Assembly: GCA_023436885.1 (NCBI GenBank) | Contig: JAEZHI010000007.1 | Coordinates: 178,213 to 242,212 of the forward strand | Source of the DNA: Pseudomonadota bacterium | GTDB taxonomy: Bacteria; Pseudomonadota; Alphaproteobacteria; Rhizobiales; Pleomorphomonadaceae | DNA: 64,000 nt | Direction of reading: 5' to 3' | Shown: piece after piece, positions 52,810-61,318 of the stretch | How positions within the stretch are numbered: the stretch's first letter is position 1 | Layout: each line of letters begins with the position of its first letter | Translations under genes and position numbers: made by a program | Notes under the pieces: generated by a model | Seen by the model: only the letters and a program-made list of their open reading frames with translations | Told to the model about the DNA's origin: nothing | Database searches by the model: none

Positions 52810-54375
52810 ATGAGTCTCGTCAAAAACTTCGTGACGGTGGGCGGTGCCACGCTGTCCTCTCGACTGCTCGGCTTCGTACGCGACGTTTTCATGGCCAACA
52901 TGTTGGGCTCCGGGCCGATCGCCGACGCATTCTTCGTCGCCTTCCGCCTGCCCAACCTGTTTCGACGGCTGTTCGCCGAAGGCGCCTTCTCCTCAGCCTT
53001 CGTGCCGTTGTTTGCGCGGGCACTGGCCGAAGGCGGAAAGACCTCGGCGCGCGCCCTTGCCGAGGATATCCTTGCCGTCTTCCTTCTGGTGCTGGTGATC
53101 GTGACGGCTCTGGCTGAGGTCGGCGCGCCCTGGCTGGTCGGCATTCTGGCCCCAGGGTTCGTTGAAGACCCGCAGAAGTTCGCCGCTGCCGAGTTCATGA
53201 CGCGAGTGATGTTCCCCTATCTTGCCTGCATGTCGCTGACCGCCATGGCTGCAGGCATGCTGCAATCCTTCGGGCGTTTTGCGGTCGCAGCCTTCGCTCC
53301 CTCGCTGCTGAATGTCATCCTGGTGGCGGCCCTCCTTCTCATCTGGTGGGAAAATTGGGCAGGGACTCCGGAAGCCGCCTATACGCTCTCCTGGGCAGTC
53401 TGCATTTCGGGGGTGGCACAGTTGGTCGCCGTCGCCGGCTCGTTAATCTGGATCGGCTTCCCGGTGTCGCTGACGCGACCGCGCTATAACGACAACGTTC
53501 GCCGCTTCGTCAGCCTCGGCGTTCCCGGCGTCATCTCCGGTGGCATTACCCAGATCAACATCGTGGTGGGCACCATCATCGCTTCCATGCAGGCGAGCGC
53601 CGTGTCCTGGCTCTACTTTGCCGACCGCATCTATCAGCTGCCTCTTGGCGTGATCGGCGTTGCCATCGGCGTCGTGCTCCTGCCGGACCTGACACGCCGT
53701 GTTCGCACCGAGAGCGTCGAGAGCATTTTTCACACACAGAACCGGGCTCTGGAATTTGCCATGGCGCTGACATTGCCGGCCACCGTCGCCCTTTGCGCCA
53801 TTCCCTACACCATCATGCGGGTGCTTTTCGAACGGGGCGCCTTCACGGCGACCGACACGCTGGCGACTGCCAACGCGCTGATCGCCTTCTCGGCCGGTCT
53901 GCCCGCCTTTGTCGCGATCAAGGTTTTCCAGCCCTCCTTCTACGCCCGCGAAGATACGCGCACTCCAACCGTGCAGGGCGGCATTTCGGTGGCGGTCAAT
54001 GTCGCCGCCTCGCTGGCGCTGTTTCCCTTCATCGGCCATGTCGGCATCGCGGCGGCAACCTCGCTCGCGGCCTGGGTGAACGCGCTGATGCTGGTGATCG
54101 AGCTGCACCGGCGTGGCCATTTCCACACCGACGCGCTGCTGGTCCGCCGGCTTGTGCTGCTGACCGTCGCCAGCTTGCTGATGGGGGGCGCGCTGATCCT
54201 CGGCGAAGACCTGATCGACGCCCACCTCCACGGCGGCCGTCAGTTCGTCCAGGGCTTCTGGCTGCTCGGCCTCTGCATGTTCGGTATGGCGGTGTACGGG
54301 CTCGCCACGGTACTGACCGGCGCGGTCGACGTTCGCCGCTACGCGCGCGCCGTGCTCAATCGTGGGCAACGCTGA
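52810..54375 (+). CDS. murJ: Lipid II flippase MurJ
   Basis: The 521-residue product has about 14 predicted helices and the MurJ N-terminus (VTVGGATLSSRLLGFVRD), followed by FFVAFRLPNLFRRLFAEGAF with conserved charged residues. It moves lipid II across the inner membrane for peptidoglycan synthesis. ATG 52810 has GAGGAAGG upstream and follows glnD closely. The gap to trpS is 116 bases. Confidence 0.95.
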   Translation: MSLVKNFVTVGGATLSSRLLGFVRDVFMANMLGSGPIADAFFVAFRLPNLFRRLFAEGAFSSAFVPLFARALAEGGKTSARALAEDILAVFLLVLVIVTALAEVGAPWLVGILAPGFVEDPQKFAAAEFMTRVMFPYLACMSLTAMAAGMLQSFGRFAVAAFAPSLLNVILVAALLLIWWENWAGTPEAAYTLSWAVCISGVAQLVAVAGSLIWIGFPVSLTRPRYNDNVRRFVSLGVPGVISGGITQINIVVGTIIASMQASAVSWLYFADRIYQLPLGVIGVAIGVVLLPDLTRRVRTESVESIFHTQNRALEFAMALTLPATVALCAIPYTIMRVLFERGAFTATDTLATANALIAFSAGLPAFVAIKVFQPSFYAREDTRTPTVQGGISVAVNVAASLALFPFIGHVGIAAATSLAAWVNALMLVIELHRRGHFHTDALLVRRLVLLTVASLLMGGALILGEDLIDAHLHGGRQFVQGFWLLGLCMFGMAVYGLATVLTGAVDVRRYARAVLNRGQR

Positions 54376-54491
54376 CAGCCTTTCGATCAGCTGCGCCATT
54401 CAGCCTTGCGGTCGCTGCGTTGCGGGTCCATAAGTCCGCCGACCGGTTTCACCACCGGCGCGCGTGAAACTCTATCCTCGGGTCCAAACCG

Positions 54492-55544
54492 ATGCCTTTC
54501 AAGCCTCTTGTGTTCTCCGGCGTTCAACCGACCGGCAATCTCCACCTCGGCAACTATCTCGGCGCCATCAAGCGCTTCGTTGAAATGCAGGCCACGCACG
54601 ACTGCATCTATTGCGTCGTCGACGAGCATGCGATCACCGTCTGGCAAGATCCCTTCGAGCTCCGGCGCCAGATCCGCGAAGTGACGGCCGCCTTCCTCGC
54701 CGCCGGGATCGATCCGAAGAAGCACATCGTCTTCAATCAGAGCCAGGTGCCCGAGCACGCCGAACTCGCCTGGGTGTTCAACTGCGTCGCCCGCATGGGC
54801 TGGCTCAACCGCATGACCCAGTTCAAGGAGAAGGCCGGCAAGGACCGCGAGAACGTCTCGGTGGGCCTGTTCGCTTATCCGAGCCTGATGGCGGCCGACA
54901 TCCTCGTCTACCGCGCGACGCATGTTCCGGTCGGCGAAGACCAGAAACAGCATCTTGAACTCACGCGCGACATCGCCACGAAGTTCAACAACGACTTCTC
55001 GGCGTCGATCGTTGCCCAGGGTCACAGCGCCGAGGATGGCTACTTCCCGCTGCCCGAGCCGCTGACGCAGGGGCCGGCGCCGCGCGTCATGAGCTTGCGC
55101 GACGGGACCAAGAAGATGTCGAAATCCGATCCGTCGGACTATTCGCGCATCAACCTGACCGACGATCGCGACGCCATCGCCACGAAGATACGCAAGGCTC
55201 GGACCGATCCGGAACCGCTGCCGTCCGAGGTCGAAGGTCTCAAGGAGCGCCCGGATGCCGACAACCTCGTCACGATCTACGCGGCGCTCGCCGGCGTGAC
55301 GAAGGAAGCCGTGCTGAAGGACCATGGCGGGTCGCAGTTCTCGGCCTTCAAGCCGGCGCTCGCCGATCTCGCCGTCTCCGTGCTGTCGCCGATCAACGAC
55401 CGGATGAAGGCGCTGATGGCCGAACCCGATCATATCGACGCCATCCTGGCCGAAGGCTCGGAGCGGGCTGGTGCCATTGCCGGCAAGGTGATGGACGAGG
55501 TGCGTGACATCGTCGGCTTCATCCAGAGCCGCAAGCGGCGCTGA
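54492..55544 (+). CDS. trpS: Tryptophanyl-tRNA synthetase
   Basis: The 350-residue product is a class I synthetase. Its HIGH-type motif is QPTGNLHLGNY (about 12-22), and KMSKS is at 208-212. It charges tRNA-Trp in the cytosol. The start fits the family N-terminus (KPLVFSG). The gene is followed by a GC hairpin and the universal stress gene. Confidence 0.97.
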   Translation: MPFKPLVFSGVQPTGNLHLGNYLGAIKRFVEMQATHDCIYCVVDEHAITVWQDPFELRRQIREVTAAFLAAGIDPKKHIVFNQSQVPEHAELAWVFNCVARMGWLNRMTQFKEKAGKDRENVSVGLFAYPSLMAADILVYRATHVPVGEDQKQHLELTRDIATKFNNDFSASIVAQGHSAEDGYFPLPEPLTQGPAPRVMSLRDGTKKMSKSDPSDYSRINLTDDRDAIATKIRKARTDPEPLPSEVEGLKERPDADNLVTIYAALAGVTKEAVLKDHGGSQFSAFKPALADLAVSVLSPINDRMKALMAEPDHIDAILAEGSERAGAIAGKVMDEVRDIVGFIQSRKRR

Positions 55545-55566
55545 GGCGCTGCTGTTCGGAAAAACT

Positions 55567-55600
55567 GAAGGCCGGCGCGGCTTGTCCGCTGCCGGCCTTC
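55567..55600 (+). terminator. Hairpin after trpS
   Basis: GAAGGCCGGC (55567-55576) and GCCGGCCTTC (55591-55600) form a perfect 10-bp stem with a 14-base loop. The following T-run is weak, so it may be only a partial terminator. Confidence 0.5.
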
Positions 55601-55615
55601 TGCTACTCTAACGCT

Positions 55616-56113
55616 ATGGTTTCGCGCCGCCTCGCCCGTGAAGAGGGCCACCGCCGCAAGTTCTTGTGCGTCATTGACGACACGCCCGAATGCGACCGGG
55701 CGGTCGTCTACGCGGCAACGCGCGCCCGGCATACGGCCGGCGGCCTGGTGCTGCTCTACGTCATTCCGCCCGGCGATTTCCAGCATTGGCGGGGCGTGGA
55801 GGAAATGATGCGAGCAGAAGCCATGGATGAGGCTCGGCAGCGGCTCGCCGCCACAGCCGAGCGCATACATGCCTTTGCCGCCGACATCGAAGCCGAACTC
55901 ATCATTCGCGAAGGACAGCCGGCCGAGGCCATCCATCATCTGATCGAGGAAGACCGCGACATTGCCATCCTGGTGCTCGCAGCCGGCACCGGCAGCGAGG
56001 GACCGGGGCCGCTCGTAACCTCGGTCGCGGCCCGCTCCGGGCCGCCCTTCCCTATTCCGGTGACCATTGTTCCCGGCGACATGAGCGACGAAGACATCGC
56101 CTCTGTCGCCTGA
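55616..56113 (+). CDS. Universal stress protein (UspA family)
   Basis: The 165-residue product has the UspA alpha/beta fold, with FLCVIDDTPECDRAVVYAATRA at the start and a loop AAGTGSEGPGPLVTSVA in place of the ATP-binding GxxGxxxxxxGS. The late strand FPIPVTIVPGD is typical. Such proteins accumulate under stress; their biochemical role differs between members. It lies between trpS and an Nfu-type gene. No clear ribosome binding site is visible before ATG 55616. Confidence 0.85.
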   Translation: MVSRRLAREEGHRRKFLCVIDDTPECDRAVVYAATRARHTAGGLVLLYVIPPGDFQHWRGVEEMMRAEAMDEARQRLAATAERIHAFAADIEAELIIREGQPAEAIHHLIEEDRDIAILVLAAGTGSEGPGPLVTSVAARSGPPFPIPVTIVPGDMSDEDIASVA

Positions 56114-56170
56114 GACCGTCGCAATAAGCAACGGGGTCCGCAGGTTCACCGATTGTTCATTTGCAAAGTC

Positions 56171-56196
56171 GGAACTATCCTCTAAAGATCAAGTTT
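56171..56196 (+). promoter_or_regulatory. Possible EcfG-type stress promoter upstream of the Nfu gene
   Basis: GGAAC (56171-56175) is followed, after 16 bases, by AGTT (56192-56195). The alphaproteobacterial EcfG/RpoE2 consensus is GGAAC and CGTT with about this spacing, so three of four -10 bases match. The match may be chance. Confidence 0.3.
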
Positions 56197-56236
56197 AGAT
56201 TTGTTCCAATCAGGCGAGCCTGAGGAGCCCCATAAG

Positions 56237-56791
56237 ATGTTCATTCAGACCGAGTCCACGCCCAATCCGGCCACGCTGAAATTCCTGCCCGGGCGAGTGG
56301 TCCTCGAAGGCAACCCGCGCGAATTCCTGTCGTCCGAACAAGCGGCTGTATCGCCACTCGCCTCTGCTCTTTTTGAGATCTCCGACGTGACTGGCGTGTT
56401 CTTCGGCGCCGACTTCATCACGGTGACCAGCCGGGATGGTGACTGGGCTCATCTGAAGCCAGCCGTGCTCGGCGTCATCATGGAACATTTCATGTCGGGC
56501 GCGCCGATCCTGACATCGGTCGAAGCGGCGGCCGGCGCCGAAGACTTCGATCCGGCGGACGCCGAGACGGTGTCGTCGATCAAGGAGCTGCTGGATACCC
56601 GCGTGCGCCCGGCCGTGGCGGCCGACGGCGGCGATATCACGTTCCGCGCCTACAAGGATGGGGTTGTCTATCTCAACATGCGCGGCGCCTGCGCCGGTTG
56701 TCCTTCGTCAACGGCGACGCTGCGCAACGGCATTCAGAACCTTCTTCGGCACTTCCTGCCGGATGTGCGTGAAGTTCGCGCCGTCGCCTGA
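56237..56791 (+). CDS. Nfu-type Fe-S scaffold/carrier (NifU family)
   Basis: The 184-residue product has an Nfu_N domain (about 1-90, starting FIQTESTPNPATLKFLPG) and a C-terminal NifU domain with CAGC (C152, C155). A Fe-S cluster is bound between two subunits. This domain order is the mitochondrial NFU1 and alphaproteobacterial type. It delivers clusters to target enzymes in the cytosol. ATG 56237 is preferred because GAGGAG precedes it and the family start follows; a longer frame from 56201 is not supported. Confidence 0.93.
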   Translation: MFIQTESTPNPATLKFLPGRVVLEGNPREFLSSEQAAVSPLASALFEISDVTGVFFGADFITVTSRDGDWAHLKPAVLGVIMEHFMSGAPILTSVEAAAGAEDFDPADAETVSSIKELLDTRVRPAVAADGGDITFRAYKDGVVYLNMRGACAGCPSSTATLRNGIQNLLRHFLPDVREVRAVA

Positions 56792-56816
56792 TCTAGGCAT
56801 CAACTAGATTGCTTTG

Positions 56817-56849
56817 CGCCGTCGGCCCAGCCGGCGGCGTTATCTTTTA
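56817..56849 (+). terminator. Intrinsic terminator after the Nfu gene
   Basis: A 9-bp stem with one G-T pair (56817-56825 with 56831-56839) closes a five-base loop, and TTATCTTTT follows. Confidence 0.65.
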
Positions 56850-57032
56850 TGAGGGGTGCAGCGCCTCTCAAGATTTCGTGACAATCCTCTGAGCGAAGGG
56901 CAATTAGCCGCAGATTCGCTCAATCGATCATCCTTATCGAACAATTTGTCAGTCGATCGCTGACTATTCAACCCACCGCACGGAGCCTAAGTCGGACGGG
57001 AGTTTCGCTTCTCGCTTTCGAAAGGCTTTGCA

Positions 57033-57626
57033 ATGTCCGCTGTTCTTGCCGACGACACCCTAGACCGCCTGTTCCGTGACGGCCGCTCCTATAACGCCTT
57101 CCTCGACAAGCCGGTCAGCGACGAAACGCTGAAGACACTGGCCGAGCTCACCAGCCTCGGCCCGACCGAAGCCAACACTCTGCCCGGCCGCTTCGTCTTC
57201 GTGAAATCGCCCGAAGCCAAGGAAAAACTGCTGGCTGCCATGGCGCCCGGTAACCAGGCTAAGACCAAGACCGCGCCGGTGTCCGTCATTGCCGCCTATG
57301 ACCTCGATTTCTACGAAAACCTGCCGAAGACCTTCCCGCACGTCGACGCCCGGTCATGGTATATCGGCGCACCGGACGAGCGGCTGCAGTTCTCGGCTCT
57401 ACGCTCCGCTTCGCTGCAGGTTGGCTATCTGACCTCGGCCGCCAGGGCTCTTGGGCTCGATGTCGGCCCAATGGCCGGCTTCGACGCCGCAGCCATCGAC
57501 GCCGCCTTCTTCCCAGGCAGCCGCACCAAGACCTTCCTGGTGATCAATCTCGGCTATGGCGACAAGACGTCGCTCTATCCGCGCCTGCCGCGCCTTGCCT
57601 TCGACGAATACGCTCGTATCGTCTGA
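57033..57626 (+). CDS. RutE/HadB-type nitroreductase
   Basis: The 197-residue product is a nitroreductase-fold flavoprotein close to RutE, with RSYNAFLDKPVSDETL, SLGPTEANTLPGRFVFV, FPHVDARSW and YGDKTSLYPRLPRL. RutE reduces malonic semialdehyde in the Rut pyrimidine-degradation pathway; relatives reduce other substrates. No rutA-D or rutF-G genes are adjacent, so its role here may differ. The region upstream is a 241-base gap that carries the Nfu terminator. Confidence 0.82.
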   Translation: MSAVLADDTLDRLFRDGRSYNAFLDKPVSDETLKTLAELTSLGPTEANTLPGRFVFVKSPEAKEKLLAAMAPGNQAKTKTAPVSVIAAYDLDFYENLPKTFPHVDARSWYIGAPDERLQFSALRSASLQVGYLTSAARALGLDVGPMAGFDAAAIDAAFFPGSRTKTFLVINLGYGDKTSLYPRLPRLAFDEYARIV

Positions 57627-57646
57627 TCACGACAGAGCATACAAAC

Positions 57647-57678
57647 GAAGCCCCGCCGACAAGTGGTGGGGCTTCTTT
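57647..57678. terminator. Bidirectional terminator between the RutE-like gene and nth
   Basis: An 11-bp stem with one wobble pair (57647-57657 with 57665-57675) is followed by TTT on the plus strand and by GTTTGT on the minus strand. It separates the convergent genes. Confidence 0.75.
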
Positions 57679-57698
57679 ACTTCTTAGCGTTCCAAAGC

Positions 57699-58433
57699 TC
57701 ACATCATCGGAAGCCGCTTTTCCGGGCTCCGGCAGAGATCGGCAACGATACACCGCTCGCACTCCGGCCTGCGCGCCTTGCAAACGTAGCGGCCGTGCAA
57801 GATGAGCCAGTGGTGGGCGTGCTGAAGGTAGGCTTTCGGCACCACCTTCTCCAAGCCGAGCTCGACTTCGATCGGTGTCCGTCCCGGCGCCAACCCCAGG
57901 CGATTGGAGACCCGGAAGACATGCGTATCGACCGCAATGGTCGGCTCACCAAAGGCGATATTGAGGACGACATTGGCTGTCTTGCGGCCAACGCCCGGCA
58001 GCGCTTCCAGAGCCGCGCGATCACGCGGCACTTCGCCATGATGCTCGCGCACCAATATCTCCGACAGCGCGATCACATTCTTGGCCTTGTTGCGGTAGAG
58101 ACCGATGGTCTTGATCGCTTCCCTAAGCCGATCCTCCCCAAGCGCCACCATCTTCTCCGGCGTGTCGACCGTTTCGAACAGCGGCCGCGTCGCCTTGTTG
58201 ACACCGGCGTCGGTGGTTTGAGCGGACAATGTCACCGCGACCAGGAGCGTGTAGGGATTGACGGCGTGAAGCTCACCCTTCGGTTCAGGATTGGCCTTCT
58301 GGAAGGTCGCAAATAGCTCCTCGATTTCCGCAGGACTCATCGGGCGGGTCGGTGGAATCGGCTTGTCGATCTCTTCGGACTCGGCAGCAACGGCGGGCTT
58401 TTTCGGCACGGGCAGATACTCCGGGCAAGGCAC
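57699..58433 (-). CDS. nth: Endonuclease III
   Basis: The 244-residue product has the helix-hairpin-helix LPGVGRKTANVV with catalytic Lys 151, catalytic Asp 169 in VDTHV, and a [4Fe-4S] cluster loop at C218, C225, C228 and C234. It excises oxidised pyrimidines in base-excision repair. The N-terminal 30 residues are a Pro-rich leader and the start GTG 58433 is only moderately supported; ATG at residue 32 (MSPAEIEEL) is an alternative. It is divergent from the Ada-like gene, so two DNA-repair genes share one promoter region. Confidence 0.95.
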   Translation of the reverse strand: MPCPEYLPVPKKPAVAAESEEIDKPIPPTRPMSPAEIEELFATFQKANPEPKGELHAVNPYTLLVAVTLSAQTTDAGVNKATRPLFETVDTPEKMVALGEDRLREAIKTIGLYRNKAKNVIALSEILVREHHGEVPRDRAALEALPGVGRKTANVVLNIAFGEPTIAVDTHVFRVSNRLGLAPGRTPIEVELGLEKVVPKAYLQHAHHWLILHGRYVCKARRPECERCIVADLCRSPEKRLPMM

Positions 58434-58599
58434 TATGCCATTTTCTATAGCCGGATTTGCCGCCTGGCAGAGTCAGCAGTGTCGCGTTCTGTTGGTCCGC
58501 GACGCTTTTTTTGCGCTTTTTCTTCCGTCGTGCGAAAATCGGGTGGTTGGATTGCCCTTTGCTCCCTAACTTCACGTCGCACCCTTGATGGAGGACGCG

Positions 58600-59565
58600 A
58601 TGGACGCCATTACGCTCACAGACAACCTCTCCTCGCCGCCAATGTCGGCGAGCTGGCTGCACGAGGGACTGCGGATGGCGGGCGAGGTCATTCTCGATCG
58701 CGATCACAGCGACTACGTCCTCGTGCGCGACACCATCCAGTTTATCTCCGAGCGCTGGCGCGACCAGCCGGAGCTGGAGGCGATAGCGGCCGCTGTCGGC
58801 ACTGACGCCAACCATCTGCACCGCCTGTTCACCCGTTGGGCCGGGCTGACGCCCAAGGCCTTCGTGCAGGCGCTGACGCTCGACGAAGCGAGGCGAATGC
58901 TCGATCAGTCGTCGTCCATCCTCGACACCGCCTATGAGGTCGGCTTGTCTGGCCCCGGACGGCTGCACGATCTCTTCGTAACCCACGAGGCCATGAGCCC
59001 CGGCGCCTACAAGGCACGCGGCGCGGGCGTCACTGTTGCCTACGGCTTCCATAACTCGCCCTTCGGCACGGCGCTGGTGATGGCCACCGACCGCGGGCTT
59101 GCAGGCATCGCCTTTGCCGACCCCGGCGAAGAGCAAAAGGCTTTCCGCGACATGTCAGCCCGCTGGCCGGCTGCCACCTACGTTCAGGACGAAGCCGTGA
59201 CCGCGCCCTATGCGCGGCAAGTGTTCGATCCGACAGTATGGTCGCAGGACCGGCCAATCCGGCTGGTGTTCATCGGCTCGGACTTTGAAGTGCGCGTCTG
59301 GGAAACGCTGCTGCGAATCCCGCTCGGCAAGGCAACGACCTACTCCGACATCGCCCGGCACATCGGCAACCCGAATGCGGCGCGGGCCGTCGGCTCGGCG
59401 GTCGGCCGAAACCCCCTGTCCTTCGTGGTACCTTGCCACCGCGTGCTTGGTCGCGAGGGCGATCTCTGCGGCTACCACTGGGGTCTCACGCGCAAGAAGG
59501 CCATTCTTGGATGGGAAACCGGCCTTGCCCGTCGCCTCGAAGGCGCCGAGGTGGAGAAGGGCTGA
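58600..59565 (+). CDS. AraC-HTH/O6-methylguanine-DNA methyltransferase fusion (Ada-like, no Zn domain)
   Basis: The 321-residue product has an AraC-type HTH (about 40-140, EAIAAAVGTDANHLHRLFTRW) and a C-terminal Ogt/AdaB methyltransferase domain with the acceptor Cys 279 in VVPCHRV. The N-terminal AdaA zinc domain that senses methylphosphotriesters in E. coli Ada is missing. It can repair O6-methylguanine, but how its DNA-binding half is triggered is unclear. ATG 58600 has GGAGG five bases upstream; ATG 58588 is an alternative. It is divergent from nth. Confidence 0.9.
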   Translation: MDAITLTDNLSSPPMSASWLHEGLRMAGEVILDRDHSDYVLVRDTIQFISERWRDQPELEAIAAAVGTDANHLHRLFTRWAGLTPKAFVQALTLDEARRMLDQSSSILDTAYEVGLSGPGRLHDLFVTHEAMSPGAYKARGAGVTVAYGFHNSPFGTALVMATDRGLAGIAFADPGEEQKAFRDMSARWPAATYVQDEAVTAPYARQVFDPTVWSQDRPIRLVFIGSDFEVRVWETLLRIPLGKATTYSDIARHIGNPNAARAVGSAVGRNPLSFVVPCHRVLGREGDLCGYHWGLTRKKAILGWETGLARRLEGAEVEKG

Positions 59566-59586
59566 GCCTCATCCCGTCAGAAACGA

Positions 59587-59625
59587 AAACGCCGCGACGG
59601 GAAACCATCGCGGCGTTTCGCTTTT
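59587..59625. terminator. Bidirectional terminator between the Ada-like gene and gpmA
   Basis: A perfect 11-bp stem (59587-59597 with 59608-59618) lies between convergent genes, with CGCTTTT on the plus side and CGTTTCTG on the other. Confidence 0.75.
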
Positions 59626-59639
59626 CAAAGTTCGATCGA

Positions 59640-60260
59640 TCAGGCCGCCAGGACCTTCTTGGACTTGATCGAGCCATCTTCGTTGAGCTCGTACACGATC
59701 GGCTCGCCGGTGTTGAGCTCGCGGGCGACGATCTCGTCACCGGTCAGCTTCTCGAGGTCCATGATAATCGAGCGCAGCGAGTTGCCGTGGGCGGCGACCA
59801 GCACGTTCTCACCCTTCAGGACGCGCGGCAGGATCTCGGCGTTGAAATAGGGCAGCGTACGCTCGGCGGTGTTCTTCAGGCTCTCGCCGCCCGGAGGGGG
59901 AACGTCGAACGAACGGCGCCAAATGTGCACCTGCTCTTCGCCCCACTTGGCGCGGGCGTCATCCTTGTTGAGGCCGGTCAGCTCGCCGTAGTCGCGCTCG
60001 TTGAGGGCCTGATCGCGGATGGTCTTGAGGTCGGGCTGGCCGACTTCGCCGAGGATGAGGCGCAGCGTGTGCTGGGCGCGAGTCAGGGCGGAGGTGTAGG
60101 CGATGTCGTACTTGTAGCCGAGCGCCTTGAGGCGAGTACCGGCAGCGGTGGCTTCCTTGACGCCCTGGGCAGTCAGATCGGGATCCTTCCAGCCAGTGAA
60201 CAGGTTGAGCAGGTTCCACTCGGACTGGCCGTGGCGGACGAGGACCAGAATGCGGCTCAT
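59640..60260 (-). CDS. gpmA: 2,3-bisphosphoglycerate-dependent phosphoglycerate mutase
   Basis: The 206-residue product is a compact dPGM: LVRHGQSEWN with the phospho-acceptor His 10, LNERDYGELTGLNK, and VAAHGNSLR. It interconverts 3- and 2-phosphoglycerate in glycolysis and gluconeogenesis. The short length is typical of the alphaproteobacterial form. ATG 60260 has GGAG upstream; ATG 60335 would add an unconserved leader. It lies 105 bases after dapB on the same strand, and the two may be co-transcribed. Confidence 0.96.
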   Translation of the reverse strand: MSRILVLVRHGQSEWNLLNLFTGWKDPDLTAQGVKEATAAGTRLKALGYKYDIAYTSALTRAQHTLRLILGEVGQPDLKTIRDQALNERDYGELTGLNKDDARAKWGEEQVHIWRRSFDVPPPGGESLKNTAERTLPYFNAEILPRVLKGENVLVAAHGNSLRSIIMDLEKLTGDEIVARELNTGEPIVYELNEDGSIKSKKVLAA

Positions 60261-60365
60261 AGGCTTATCTCCAGTTGATCGTTTCATTGCGGGCCGGAAC
60301 CAATCATCGGCTCCGGAACGTTCAGCAGCCGACATCGCCCGTAGCTCGGGCGCTGCCGGAATTCG

Positions 60366-61178
60366 TCAATCCTTGAAGCCGAGCACGTCGGCCATGTCGT
60401 AGCGGCCCGGCTTGCGGCCACGCGCCCAAAGCGCGGCGCGCACCGCACCCTTGGCGAACTGTCCGCGGTCCTCAGCGACGTGTCTCAGTTCCAAGCGCTC
60501 GCCGGCGCCGGCGAGATAAACGGTGTGTTCGCCGACGACCGAGCCGCCGCGCAGCGTGGCAAAGCCGATGGCCCCCTGTGGGCGCGGGCCGGTGTACCCA
60601 TCGCGAGAGCGAACGGCATAATCGTCGAGCTTGATGTTGCGGCCGCGCGCAGCCGCTTCGCCCAACAGAAGCGCGGTACCGGACGGCGCATCCACCTTGT
60701 GGCGGTGGTGCATTTCCAGGACTTCGACATCAAAATCCGGCCCCAGGACCTTTGCGGCCTTCTCAACAAGCAAGGCGAGGAGATTGACGCCAACGCTCAT
60801 GTTGCCCGACTTGACGATCGTCCCGTGACGGGCAGCGGCGTCGATCTTTGCCTCGTCCTCGGCCGAACAGCCGGTGGTGCCGATGACGTGGACGATGCGC
60901 GCCTGAGCGGCCAGCTCGGCAAATTGCAAGGTGGCTTCCGGCTTTGTAAAATCGAGAATGCCTTCGGCGCCAACCACGGCCGCTAGAGCATCGCTTGTCA
61001 GCGGCACGCCGATTTCGCCGATGCCAGCCAAGAGACCGGCATCCTCGCCAATCAATGGGCTGCCCTCGCGCTCGATGGCAGCGTGGACCGTGACGCCTGG
61101 CGTCTCGGAGATGGTACGCACCAACGTACGCCCCATGCGTCCGCCGGCGCCAACAACTACGAGCTTCATGTCCGACAT
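60366..61178 (-). CDS. dapB: 4-hydroxy-tetrahydrodipicolinate reductase
   Basis: The 270-residue product has the Rossmann motif GAGGRMG (10-16), the catalytic EMHHRHKVDAPSGTA segment, and the DapB C-terminal domain. It makes tetrahydrodipicolinate for lysine and diaminopimelate synthesis, so it supports peptidoglycan. ATG 61178 has GAGG upstream; the in-frame ATG at 61217 is not supported. It is followed by gpmA. Confidence 0.96.
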   Translation of the reverse strand: MSDMKLVVVGAGGRMGRTLVRTISETPGVTVHAAIEREGSPLIGEDAGLLAGIGEIGVPLTSDALAAVVGAEGILDFTKPEATLQFAELAAQARIVHVIGTTGCSAEDEAKIDAAARHGTIVKSGNMSVGVNLLALLVEKAAKVLGPDFDVEVLEMHHRHKVDAPSGTALLLGEAAARGRNIKLDDYAVRSRDGYTGPRPQGAIGFATLRGGSVVGEHTVYLAGAGERLELRHVAEDRGQFAKGAVRAALWARGRKPGRYDMADVLGFKD

Positions 61179-61263
61179 GTTCGACCTCGCCGGTTCAGGG
61201 GAGAACACCGTTGCCATGGCGGCCTTCTATCATGGGAGGACCGCAAGGTAATCCTTTAGTCGC

Positions 61264-61312
61264 AAAAAACCCTCGGGATCACGCTGGAATAAACGCGTAT
61301 TCGCGAGGGTTT
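61264..61312 (-). terminator. Terminator-like hairpin after the alpha/beta-hydrolase gene
   Basis: On the minus strand AAACCCTCG (61312-61304) pairs with CGAGGGTTT (61275-61267) and is followed by TTT. The loop is long (28 bases). It separates the hydrolase gene from dapB. Confidence 0.6.
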
Positions 61313-61318
61313 CCGGTC

